Assembly (NCBI GenBank): GCA_000349905.1
Contig: KB722776.1
Location: 1 to 57,434 of the forward strand
Direction of reading: 5' to 3'
Source of the DNA: Volvariella volvacea V23
Taxonomy: Eukaryota > Basidiomycota > Agaricomycetes > Agaricales > Pluteaceae
Length of the DNA stretch: 57,434 nt
This document shows positions 43,808 through 52,608 of the stretch, piece after piece. The first letter of the stretch is position 1, and each line of letters begins with the position of its first letter. The translations under genes were made by a program, and so were the position numbers. The notes beneath the pieces were generated by a model that saw only the letters and a program-made list of their open reading frames with translations, was not told where the DNA came from and ran no database searches.

Positions 43808-45499
43808 ATGCTCCCACAAACCCCAGCACGCATAGATGCAGAGACTGATCGACCCCAACGACCAAGGAACGAAACCGCTTCCATCTCCAGCGTCCCTCCT
43901 GAAATCGTCGCGGACATAATGATGTTCTACACCCGTTTGTACCGTCCAACCAGACGACGGTGCCTGGTCACCATCACCCGGATTTCGAGCTATATACGGG
44001 AAATCGCGATTACCTACCCTCCCTTGTGGACAAATATTAGTCTGTGCGCGCGAAAGGAGTGGAATGAACTCTGTTTGAATCGTTCAAAAACGGCGGCACT
44101 CCACATCCACGCCACCGATGGCCCATCCGATGTGGCAAGAGGCACTTTGACCATGTTGCAGGAGCACCGATCGAGGTTCAAACTTGTCAGCGTATCAGGT
44201 TCTTCATGGATTCGGGACATCTGGTTTGAAGGACCGCTGCCTCGACTTGAGAAGCTCATCGTGCGATGTACAAGCACATCCCGCCATTTCGACTTACTCG
44301 ATGGGGTGTGCTCAACCCCGATAAACACCTTGCGCCACATCGAGCTGGATAACTGCAAATTTTTGTGGACAGCAGAGGGGCTCTGCATAAACGAAAACTT
44401 GACGTATTTATCCATCCATCTTTCCACCGAACAGCTCCGTGCTCAACCGTGGGAGATTTTGGTGGTGTTGGTCTCTACGCCGAACCTCCAATCACTTTCT
44501 TTGTGGGGCACCATACGAGACGGAGCTCTTGTAGACGAACCACGTCCATCGTTCCCAGAGGTCCATCTTCCACGCCTCACTCGGATGAGTGTCAGGAACG
44601 ACAAGCCCTCTACGCTATTCAACTTTATATCACACATCCATCATCCGCCATCCGCCAAGTTGGATTTTGCATGCAAACCGGAACAACTTTTAAAAGCTGA
44701 TCCAACCTTGGACCTTTTCATTTCTCATGCTTTACGCGGTGCTATCACCAGACACATTGTTGATTTTAATCTCTCCTATGATGAATCCTCCTCTGTTCTC
44801 AGCTTGAGATATGCTGAAGATTTGGAGGAGTCGATAAGAGTCACCTTTCAATGCGCTGACTTCTCATTTAAGATTATTCCCGCCATCCGTCCTAGCATAC
44901 TCCTCAACGCCGCCTTATCTCTCCCGCTCTATAGCGTCAAAGTCCTCGCGGTTACAATTGACACTGTGAATACCTCGCGATTACTAGAGGAGTTGGGTCG
45001 TATGCCAAATACCCAGACGCTTATTATCCATGGAAACTTTGAATCGTTTTCGCAAATGGTGGAGAAAATTCTTCCCACCTGTGCTAGCAGGGGAAAGAGG
45101 CCGGGAGGAAGAAGAAGGAGGGGTAGAAATGCAGCAAACACCTACTACGACTCCCATTCATGCACCGATTGCACATCGTTCGTCGCCTTATCGCTGGCAA
45201 ATTTGCAGCACTTGAGACTTGTCCGGGGCGACATGAAATTCGAGCTCAGGAAGGTCCTCTCAAAATATCTCGCCTTCAGGCAGCAAATTGGGAGGCCACT
45301 TGCGACCCTCGGCTTTGAGAGGTGTTGGCGTATCGACGCAGGTGTTGTCCAAGGTTATCGTGGTTATGTGGGAACTGTGGAGTGGGACGGCGTCATAGAA
45401 GGGGCTACAGGCGAGAGGCCACAACATGACCTTTTTGATATTTATGATGCTTATGATGCTATACTTCATACACTCCAAAGTATGCAGAGAACGTGCTGA
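43808..45499 (+). CDS. F-box/LRR protein, intact
   Basis: Single exon, 563 residues from the first in-frame ATG (MLPQTPARIDAETDRPQRPR). The F-box is ISSVPPEIVADIMMFYTRLY with ISSYIREIAITYPPLWTNIS, then ARKEWNELCLNRS. LRRs fill residues of about 130-420. A strongly basic linker (KRPGGRRRRGRN) is followed by HSCTDC (about 45149-45178), YLAFRQQIGRPL, LGFERC and GTVEWDG. The acidic tail is weaker than in relatives (DLFDIYDAYDAI). The C-x2-C to last-Cys spacing is 50. This is the only plus-strand member of the right-hand array. It is probably an SCF substrate receptor of unknown target. Confidence 0.85.
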   Translation: MLPQTPARIDAETDRPQRPRNETASISSVPPEIVADIMMFYTRLYRPTRRRCLVTITRISSYIREIAITYPPLWTNISLCARKEWNELCLNRSKTAALHIHATDGPSDVARGTLTMLQEHRSRFKLVSVSGSSWIRDIWFEGPLPRLEKLIVRCTSTSRHFDLLDGVCSTPINTLRHIELDNCKFLWTAEGLCINENLTYLSIHLSTEQLRAQPWEILVVLVSTPNLQSLSLWGTIRDGALVDEPRPSFPEVHLPRLTRMSVRNDKPSTLFNFISHIHHPPSAKLDFACKPEQLLKADPTLDLFISHALRGAITRHIVDFNLSYDESSSVLSLRYAEDLEESIRVTFQCADFSFKIIPAIRPSILLNAALSLPLYSVKVLAVTIDTVNTSRLLEELGRMPNTQTLIIHGNFESFSQMVEKILPTCASRGKRPGGRRRRGRNAANTYYDSHSCTDCTSFVALSLANLQHLRLVRGDMKFELRKVLSKYLAFRQQIGRPLATLGFERCWRIDAGVVQGYRGYVGTVEWDGVIEGATGERPQHDLFDIYDAYDAILHTLQSMQRTC

Positions 45500-45789
45500 T
45501 TTACTCCAAGCATGTAGTGTGGTATCAATAGATCACTGTCTATATTTTATCCCACCCAATCTGGTTCAAGGTCCAAAATAAGGGGTAAGGACATCGACGA
45601 GACGCTTCATGAAATATGTACTGGAATCGCGTTCTGTTGGTTAAAGAAACGAGTTGTTGCTTTTTATGGCACTGGCACCCCTACCGGACTTTCTTTTATG
45701 CTTTCATTCAGGCCCATGCCGTGCAAGACTGCAGTTTTATCTCGGAATAAGCGGCCCAGACCACACTCTCCTATTTTCCAAGGCACACA
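45500..45789. other. spacer before assembly gap
   Basis: Nothing recognised in this 290-base stretch. Confidence 0.4.
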
Positions 45790-45889
45790 NNNNNNNNNNN
45801 NNNNNNNNNNNNNNNNNNNNNNNNNNNNNNNNNNNNNNNNNNNNNNNNNNNNNNNNNNNNNNNNNNNNNNNNNNNNNNNNNNNNNNNNN
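45790..45889. other. assembly gap (100 N)
   Basis: Exactly 100 N between the plus-strand F-box gene and the duplicated minus-strand pair; true size unknown. Confidence 0.99.
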
Positions 45890-46271
45890 GAAAGAAGAAG
45901 CTCATTCGTTGATTTCCCCGCACGAGTGTTTGCTCATTGCCATCGTTAGCTGTAGTAGGTCCTCTTTTACATACGTACTGAATTGCACCAGTGTCGTTAT
46001 GTTGTTATTAGGCAAAGGCGGTGGACGTCTTGCAGAATGTAATCTGTGTGTGTGACGGGCAGCTCTTTGAACCGGGCTATCAAACCGAAAGCATTGAGTA
46101 CAAAGTCCTATAAATTGGATATACAATGCTTGAACTAGGCATACAACGAGTCATCGACGTTCAATCGTTGGTACAATAAACACTGGCTTGAATACCAACC
46201 CCACGCTGCAGGACCAAATTAGAGGTTTTCATGTCGAAGTAGTCCTCATATCCTGATGGATATTTGTCATC

Positions 46272-47978
46272 CTACTCCCACAACTCCCACAACTCCTCAT
46301 CAGGCACGCCTAAAGTTATCGCCGCAGGTGGCCACCAATCGACAGTCCCAACATAACACCTATAACTGTCATGTTTACCTCGAGGAATAAGCCAACAGCT
46401 CCTAAACTCGAGAACCGCAAGCTGCCTCCCGATCTGTTGCCTAAAGACGAGAAATTGGGAGAGGACCTCGTGAAACTCGAGTCTCCCACAAACAAACCCA
46501 AGCTTCTGCAAATTCGCCCACGGAGAGTAGACAAACAGTGCACACTCGTTGCATGAATGGGGGTCCTGGATGGTGGGTTTTGCTTTCCTATCCTTACCCC
46601 TGCCCCTCTCTCGGCCCCTACCGACCCGACCCGTCGAATTTTGTTCTCCAGCCTTCCCTTCTTTCTCTTTCCCTTTAGCCTGCTCGAACACTGACGCAGC
46701 ACAACCTGGAAGAATACTTTTCATTGCCAGCAAGAACGGCTCAAATTCCCCATGCACGTGAAGGATTTTGAGATGCTGCATTCGACTCAACATATCCAGT
46801 AGTGCCGGAGAATCCCCATGATCGATTCCTACCCTCAATTCCTCGATGTGATCAATCGGAAGTGCGGCTGCGATTTCGAGCAGTTTTTTCGGATGGACGA
46901 TGAACCTATCTTCTTCTGCCGAAAAGCAGCGTCTAAGGCCGGCTATAACTGATTTGTTTGGATCGTCGGCGCATTGCAAGCCGATGAAACAGGGGTCAGA
47001 ATCAGGAAGGAGGGCGAGTTTGCGAAGGTTAGTGGTTGTAGTAATTCGAAGAGCAATGGAAGTGATGAGGTCGAGGAATGGGCCAACGTTCGAAGATGTT
47101 GTCCTTTTGCATGCAAAATGGAATCTTGTCCGTGCATGTGGGTGGATGTGTGGTATAAGGGCAGATATGATTAATGGATTATCGTCCATAATAGTAATCT
47201 GGGTGAGGTGTGGGAGATGGACGTCTGAGAGCGGGGCGGATGCTTTGTTGGTGGTAGCACTAATCAATGTCTCCTGTAACAAAAGAAACTGTAGATTTGG
47301 CATGGTGCCCAAAGCAGTCAAGACTTTCTGGGGATGGGCACGACATTTGTCGGGAAGGAAGTGAATAGACAGATAAGTCAAGCTCCTGAGCGTAAGAGAT
47401 CCGTCTGTCCACGGGGACGTGCATTCCTCCAGTTCCGTGTGATGTAAATTCTTGCTTGGAAGTGAAAGTATCCTGGTCAATAAGTCGCAGTTGCTATGGT
47501 ATTGCAGGATGAGCTTTTCGAGTCTAGGCGCAGGCCCTTCGAACATAATGTTCACTTCTTCTAAATCAAGGACCTTGAACCTCCATTCGTGGCCCTTCAG
47601 CAAGTTTGTCGGATCCGTAGAGGAATTGGTGAGTTTCCCATGTATGTAAAGTGATGCAGTCCTCGAGCGAAGTACGCAGAGCTCGTTCCACTTCTGCGGC
47701 GCGGACAGGTCAATATTTGTCCAAAATGGGGAATGGTCAATCACGATATCTCTGATGCGACGCGAGATCTGCGCTACGATGGCTAAATTCCGTCGTTTAT
47801 TGAGGGGATACGAGTCCGAGTCGAGATAGATTGTGACGATGTTTGCGATAAGTTCAGGTGGGAGGCGTGAAATAGGGGCAAGTTCGTTTCTTTGGGTTAA
47901 AAGTCGAATGATTTCGTTGTCTATGTCTTTCCTCTTGGCTTCTGCATCTTGAGATGCCTGGATCGATGTGATTGGCAT
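46272..47978 (-). CDS. F-box/LRR protein, tandem copy 1, acidic tail lost
   Basis: I start at MPITSIQASQDAEAKRKDID (47976-47978), which aligns with the start of its twin; an in-frame Met at 48035 is less likely. 568 residues: pre-helix, F-box (LPPELIANIVTIYLDSDS, then ISRRIRDIVIDHSPFWTNID), LRRs, a Gly/Arg/Lys-rich basic linker (GRVGRGRERGRGKDRKAK), HSCNEC (about 46542-46560), FLVFRQQIGRQL and LEFRSC. It ends VDWWPPAAITLGVPDEELWE-, then TAG at 46272-46274. In the twin at 48386 the aligned codon is TGG (Trp), and the frame after the TAG still reads tail-like residues (DDKYPSGYEDYFD). A nonsense change has thus removed the acidic tail. It is otherwise intact. Confidence 0.85.
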   Translation of the reverse strand: MPITSIQASQDAEAKRKDIDNEIIRLLTQRNELAPISRLPPELIANIVTIYLDSDSYPLNKRRNLAIVAQISRRIRDIVIDHSPFWTNIDLSAPQKWNELCVLRSRTASLYIHGKLTNSSTDPTNLLKGHEWRFKVLDLEEVNIMFEGPAPRLEKLILQYHSNCDLLTRILSLPSKNLHHTELEECTSPWTDGSLTLRSLTYLSIHFLPDKCRAHPQKVLTALGTMPNLQFLLLQETLISATTNKASAPLSDVHLPHLTQITIMDDNPLIISALIPHIHPHARTRFHFACKRTTSSNVGPFLDLITSIALRITTTTNLRKLALLPDSDPCFIGLQCADDPNKSVIAGLRRCFSAEEDRFIVHPKKLLEIAAALPIDHIEELRVGIDHGDSPALLDMLSRMQHLKILHVHGEFEPFLLAMKSILPGCAASVFEQAKGKEKEGKAGEQNSTGRVGRGRERGRGKDRKAKPTIQDPHSCNECALFVYSPWANLQKLGFVCGRLEFHEVLSQFLVFRQQIGRQLAVLEFRSCWLIPRGKHDSYRCYVGTVDWWPPAAITLGVPDEELWELWE

Positions 47979-48385
47979 GGTATGTAGGAGTTGACGCTTA
48001 AGTCGGCAATCGCGCAGTACAAACTGGAACATCATGTGACTCTATCCAAACGCCGCTTGTCTGTTAGCTGTAGCAGGTCCCCTTTTACATATGTACTGAA
48101 TTCTCATGTGCGTATCAGTGTCGTGTTATTAGGCAAAGATGAGGACATCTTGCGGAATAGAGTCTGAATTGGGATGTACGACAGGCAGCTCTTAGAATTA
48201 AGTTACCCAATCGAAAGCATTGAGTATAAAGCTCATCAATTGGATATACAATGCATGAATTAGGCATACAGCAGGTCATCGATATTCAACTCTCCAGCGA
48301 ATGAATTTCTGTGAGATTCTCCAAACAAGAGAAAAAGAACATGTCGTATTATACATCCTGATGGCTAGTACAACGAACGCTCTTG
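47979..48385. other. intergenic region within the tandem duplication
   Basis: Promoter of copy 1, with CATGTGA at 48033-48039 (about 55 bases upstream of the start), and 3' flank of copy 2. Similar to the 45945-46271 flank. Confidence 0.6.
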
Positions 48386-50212
48386 TTAATACCAATCCCA
48401 TTTTGCAAGACCAAATCTAAGTTCTTCATAGTCGGAGTAGTCCTCATATTCTGATGGAACTTCGTCATTCCAACCATACATATCCTCATCATCATCGTCT
48501 GAAGACATCTCAAGAACCCCATCCCAATCGACTGACCCAACAAGGCATCTATAATCATCAAGTTCATCTTCGTAAATATCCCGACACCTGTTAAACTCGA
48601 GAACCGCGAGCTGCCTCCCGATCTGTTGCCTAAAGACGAGAAATTGGAGGAGAACTCCATCAAACTCGAATCTCCCATGGACAAACCCAAGCTTCTGCAA
48701 ATTCACCCACGGAGAGTAGACAAACAGTGCACACTTGTTGCATGAATGGGGGCCCTGATTACTGGGTTTTGCTCTCCTATCCTTACCCCGGCCCCTCCCT
48801 TGACTTCTACCGCCCCGACCCCGGACTTTCCTTTTGTTTTCTCCAGCCTTTCTTCCTTTATCTTTCGCTTGAGCTTGCTTGAACACTGACCCAGCACAAT
48901 TTGGAAGGGCACTTTTCATTGCCACCATGAACGACTCAAAGTCCCCATGCACGTTCAGCGTTTTAAGATGCTGCATTCGATTTAGCACCCCCAGTAGTGC
49001 CGAAGTATCCCCATGGTCGATCTCTACTCCAAATTCCTCGACATGATCAACAGGAAGGGCGACCGCGATTTCGAGGAGCTTTTTTGGATCAACGATGGAC
49101 CCGTATTCATTTGCCGCAAAATGGCGTTTGAGAGTGGCTGTAAGCGATTCTTCTGAATCGTCGGCGCATTGCAAGCTGATGAGAGAGGAATTGATGTCAG
49201 AGAGAAGGGTAAGTTTGTGAATGTGCCGGTCACTGGTGGTAGCAATTCGAAGAGCAATGGAAGTGATGAGGTCGAGGAATGGGCCAACGTTCGAGGATGT
49301 TGTCCTTTGGCATACAAAATCGTATTGTGTCCGTGCATGTGGGTGGATATGTGATATAAGGGCAGATATATTTGATGGATTATCGTCCATAATAGTAATC
49401 TGGGTGAGGTGTGGGAGATGAGCGTCTGGGAGTGGGGTGGACATTTCGTCGGTGGTAGCACTAATCAATGTCTCCTGCAACGAAAGGAACTGCAGATTCG
49501 GCATGGCGCTTAAAGCAGTCAAAATTCCCTTGGGCTGGGCACGGAGTGGCTCAGGAGGAACATGAATAGACAAATGCGTCAAGTTGTCGGAGGTAAGAGA
49601 TTCGTCTGTCCACGAGAATGCGCATTTCTCCAGTTCCATGTGACGCAGTGTCTTGATTGGATGCGGGAACATACAAGTCAATAAGTCAAAGGGTACATAG
49701 TTGCTATTGCATCGCAGGACGAGCTTTTCGAGTCCGGGCGCAGACCCTTCGAATCTAATGCCTTCACTGTCTGAATAGATTGCCATCGATAAATCAATGG
49801 CCTTGAACCTCCATTCGTGGCCCTTCAGCAGTTTTATGTGCATGCGTGCTGAGTCCATATAGGAATTGGTGATGTGGCCATATATGCGGAGTGATGAGGC
49901 CTTCGAGCGAAGTAAGCAGAGTTCGTTCCACTCCCGCGATGCGGACAGGTCGATGTTCGTCCACAATGGGGGGTGACCAATCACAACATCCCTGATGTGA
50001 CGCGAGATCTGCGATACGATGACCAGATGTCGTCGTTCAGTCGTGGGATGCAAGTCGAGGTAGAACGCGATAAGGTCTGCGATGACTTCAGGTGGAAGGC
50101 ATGAAATTGGAGCAAGCTCGTTCCTTCTGCTCAGGAGTCGAAGGACTTCGTCATCTATGGCTCTCCTCTCGGCCTCTGCGTCTTTATATGCCTGGGTTTG
50201 TGCGAGTGGCAT
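48386..50212 (-). CDS. F-box/LRR protein, tandem copy 2, intact
   Basis: Single exon, 608 residues, start MPLAQTQAYKDAEAERRAID. It shows the full family architecture: F-box (CLPPEVIADLIAFYLDLHP, then ISRHIRDVVIGHPPLWTNID, SASREWNELCLLRS), LRRs over about residues 130-430, basic linker (KVRGRGGRSQGRGRGKDRRA), HSCNKC (about 48729-48750), FLVFRQQIGRQL, LEFNRC, GSVDWDG and a long acidic Asp/Glu/Tyr tail. Spacing from C-x2-C to the last Cys is 48. The gene lies head-to-tail with copy 1. This is the best reference sequence for the family in this window. Confidence 0.88.
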   Translation of the reverse strand: MPLAQTQAYKDAEAERRAIDDEVLRLLSRRNELAPISCLPPEVIADLIAFYLDLHPTTERRHLVIVSQISRHIRDVVIGHPPLWTNIDLSASREWNELCLLRSKASSLRIYGHITNSYMDSARMHIKLLKGHEWRFKAIDLSMAIYSDSEGIRFEGSAPGLEKLVLRCNSNYVPFDLLTCMFPHPIKTLRHMELEKCAFSWTDESLTSDNLTHLSIHVPPEPLRAQPKGILTALSAMPNLQFLSLQETLISATTDEMSTPLPDAHLPHLTQITIMDDNPSNISALISHIHPHARTQYDFVCQRTTSSNVGPFLDLITSIALRIATTSDRHIHKLTLLSDINSSLISLQCADDSEESLTATLKRHFAANEYGSIVDPKKLLEIAVALPVDHVEEFGVEIDHGDTSALLGVLNRMQHLKTLNVHGDFESFMVAMKSALPNCAGSVFKQAQAKDKGRKAGENKRKVRGRGGRSQGRGRGKDRRAKPSNQGPHSCNKCALFVYSPWVNLQKLGFVHGRFEFDGVLLQFLVFRQQIGRQLAVLEFNRCRDIYEDELDDYRCLVGSVDWDGVLEMSSDDDDEDMYGWNDEVPSEYEDYSDYEELRFGLAKWDWY

Positions 50213-50607
50213 CGAGTTTGATAGTGAAGGAGTTTAGGTTTGAGTCTCCACCAGACCTGCAATCGCGCAGTCCGAATTGAACATCATGTGATCACTCTGT
50301 CCCAAACACTGATTACCTGCCTCCATTGACTGCGCCCCTTGCTCAGAGATTCGTATTAGAAACCAATGAAGTTGCCTCTCAGCATCGTACAATGCCTCGG
50401 TGTTTTTGAGGACACCGCCATCAGAACGCGTCTGCAAAACCTTGCTTCGCACTTCGGGTTATTCACCTTAACCGGTACCCAGAACGAAAATATAGGCGAC
50501 ATTGCTACTGAGACGAACCAATGAAATTACAATACAAATGGTCACTGTGTTCGCCCTATTGCTTGCCTCTTAATCTTCGTCCTCGTAATCGTATCATTAC
50601 CATCATT
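50213..50607. other. intergenic region
   Basis: Promoter of copy 2, with CATGTGA at 50285-50291 (about 75 bases upstream of the start), and 3' flank of the next pseudogene. No coding signal. Confidence 0.5.
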
Positions 50608-52306
50608 CTAGCCCTCGTCTTCATCCTCAGATAAAATGACAACCCCCTCCCACTTAATAGCCTCAGCTTTATCTTCGAAGTCGCATAATGCCTCCCTCTT
50701 TGTTCTTATATATTCAGTGAATCCAAGAACCGCGAGTTGCTTTCCAATTTGCTGTCTGAAGGTGAGGTATTGTGGTAGAACATCTTGTTGGGGGAACAAC
50801 CGCTCTATTCTGATCTCCTTAGGAGTACATTAGCCAACGTTGAGTCGGCAAAGGTACTGCACTTATTGCATAAATAAGACTCACTGGCGGTTTACCTATG
50901 CCTCGTCTTGTATTTATTAGCACGCTTGCTTCCTTCCAGCTTACCTTGTTCTCTAATTCAACACATTCCGGAAGACTTTTCTGCAACACCTGCAAAAACG
51001 GCCCTTGCGTGCTCCGGTGCAGTTCAAGTGTCTTGAGACTTCGAATTCGGTCAAATATATCTACCGGATTTGATGCATTTATGCCCTGCCCTTGTATCGC
51101 CAACTCTTCAACACGATCAATTGGTAGTGCATATACGATGTCCAAAATTTTTCTGGTGCTAATAACGGGCCCCGGTTCACTTGTAAGACTGTCGTTTTGG
51201 AATGTGATTCCGAAGGATTCATCCAAGTCATTTGCGAGTCGAAAAGTGAAGGATGAGTCATCTAAGTTTGAGATTGTAAGACTGTATGCGTTCCTTGGCT
51301 TCATGGCTAACATTGGAGGCAGTAAAAGTAGCAATGCGCACAGCAATGGAGGGAAGAAGGTCAAGGATTCGTCCGTCCAACATTGAAGGAAGCTGCATCC
51401 TGGCTTATCAACTCCAGTTTAGTCGAAGAAGGTGATGAATGTGAGAAATGAGCGTAGCAATCGCGGAGGGATTGAGATCCTCAATGACCACCTTGTAAGA
51501 TATGGGAGGTAAACATCTGGGAGCGAAGAGGAGGCTCAGTTAGAAGCCACAATGTCCATCGTTCGTGCCAGTGAGAGGGCGCGTAAGTTCGGTACAGCAG
51601 ACAGCGCAGCCAGAATCACTTGTAGCTGTGCACAATCTGGAGGGTAACCGATAACTAAAGACACCAAACCAATGGGCATAGCATTTGCCCACGAGAAAAT
51701 ACACCCCTCCAATTCCATATGACGCAACGACTCTGGGTGGCCTGGAAATAGTACAAGGAATGGATTGAAATTATCGATGTCTTCATGGAAGTGGAGGGCG
51801 AGTTCCTCCAGTCTGGGCATTGGCCTGTCGAACTTCATGAACTTTATACTGTTTGGATGCTTAGCAAAAAATAGATCAACAACTTTGATTCGAGCCTCAA
51901 GCTCCTTTAATATCTCCAACGACTTCTTTATTGCCTCTGTTGTCGAGTTTCTGACGTGGCCATGCACATCAAGGGGCATACCCTTTGAACGGTGCAGGCA
52001 AAGCGTATTCCATTTCTTGGATGCACCGAGGTCTATTTTGGCCCACGGGGAAGGATAGTCGATGACAATACTCCTAATACAACGACAAGTTTGCGCGATG
52101 GTGATCAGCTGATTCCGTTCCCGTTCAGTAGAATTTGGGGGAGGTGAATCCAGGTAAAGCGTGATTATGTTTGTGATAAGTTCAGGAGCAAGGTGGAAGA
52201 TAGGAGCTAGATCGTTTCCTTGACCTTGTAGTCGCGAGATCTTATGATCTAGACTCTTCCGCTTAGCTTCAATGCTTTGATGTATGATGATTGGTGTGGA
52301 TTTCAT
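50608..52306 (-). pseudogene. F-box/LRR pseudogene with stops and deletions
   Basis: Start MKSTPIIIHQSIEAKRKSLD (52304-52306). The N-terminal part is intact to a stop at 51536-51538: F-box (LAPELITNIITLYLDS, then RCIRSIVIDYPSPWAKIDLG) and LRRs. After a disrupted stretch, family text resumes in another frame at 51364-50819 (SLTISNLDDSSFTFRLANDL, then ALPIDRVEELAIQG and LQKSLPECVELENKV) and again at 50799-50608 (YLTFRQQIGKQL, AEAIKWEGV, acidic tail). The basic linker and the HSCxxC motif are gone, and LExxxC reads LGFTEY, so the cysteine module is lost. CACGTG lies at 52342-52347, 36 bases upstream of the start. Confidence 0.8.
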
Positions 52307-52608
52307 TTGACTTGAGGGTGGTGTGAAGAAAAGGCTGGAAGCACGTGCCAACATCCTGAGCACTTTTGATTGCGCAATGCCACGCAGCGAAAAGGCTCAA
52401 GTACGCGGCGCACCTGGAGGTGTTCTTCAGCCAAGAAAATGGATAGGTAGCACGGCTGGGTTTGAATAGCAAAGATGTGGGGCAGGACTAATCCCAGCGC
52501 TTTATCGGTACTCTTATGTCCAGCCATTAGTAGTTCGAGTTTGAGGGACAGCCACGTATACTGCACACAAAGCACACTAATGCGATGCATACCTAACTAA
52601 TGCTATGA
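52307..52608. other. intergenic region
   Basis: Contains the CACGTG at 52342-52347; nothing else recognised. Confidence 0.45.

Larger units (their letters stand above)
45945..50212. repeat. tandem segmental duplication, unit about 2.1 kb
   Basis: The F-box genes at 46272-47978 and 48386-50212 and their flanks are direct repeats. Non-coding similarity is plain: GGTCCTCTTTTACATACGTA (about 45958) matches GGTCCCCTTTTACATATGTA (about 48073), and CGAAAGCATTGAGTACAAAG (about 46086) matches CGAAAGCATTGAGTATAAAG (about 48212). TTGGATATACAATGC follows in both. The duplicated unit therefore includes the 3' intergenic DNA. Confidence 0.88.

Noticed and set aside
46316..46702. 128-codon minus-strand frame with glycine/serine-rich text
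   Set aside because: Out-of-frame shadow of the basic linker and C-terminal part of the F-box gene at 46272; the same kind of shadow occurs in its twin.
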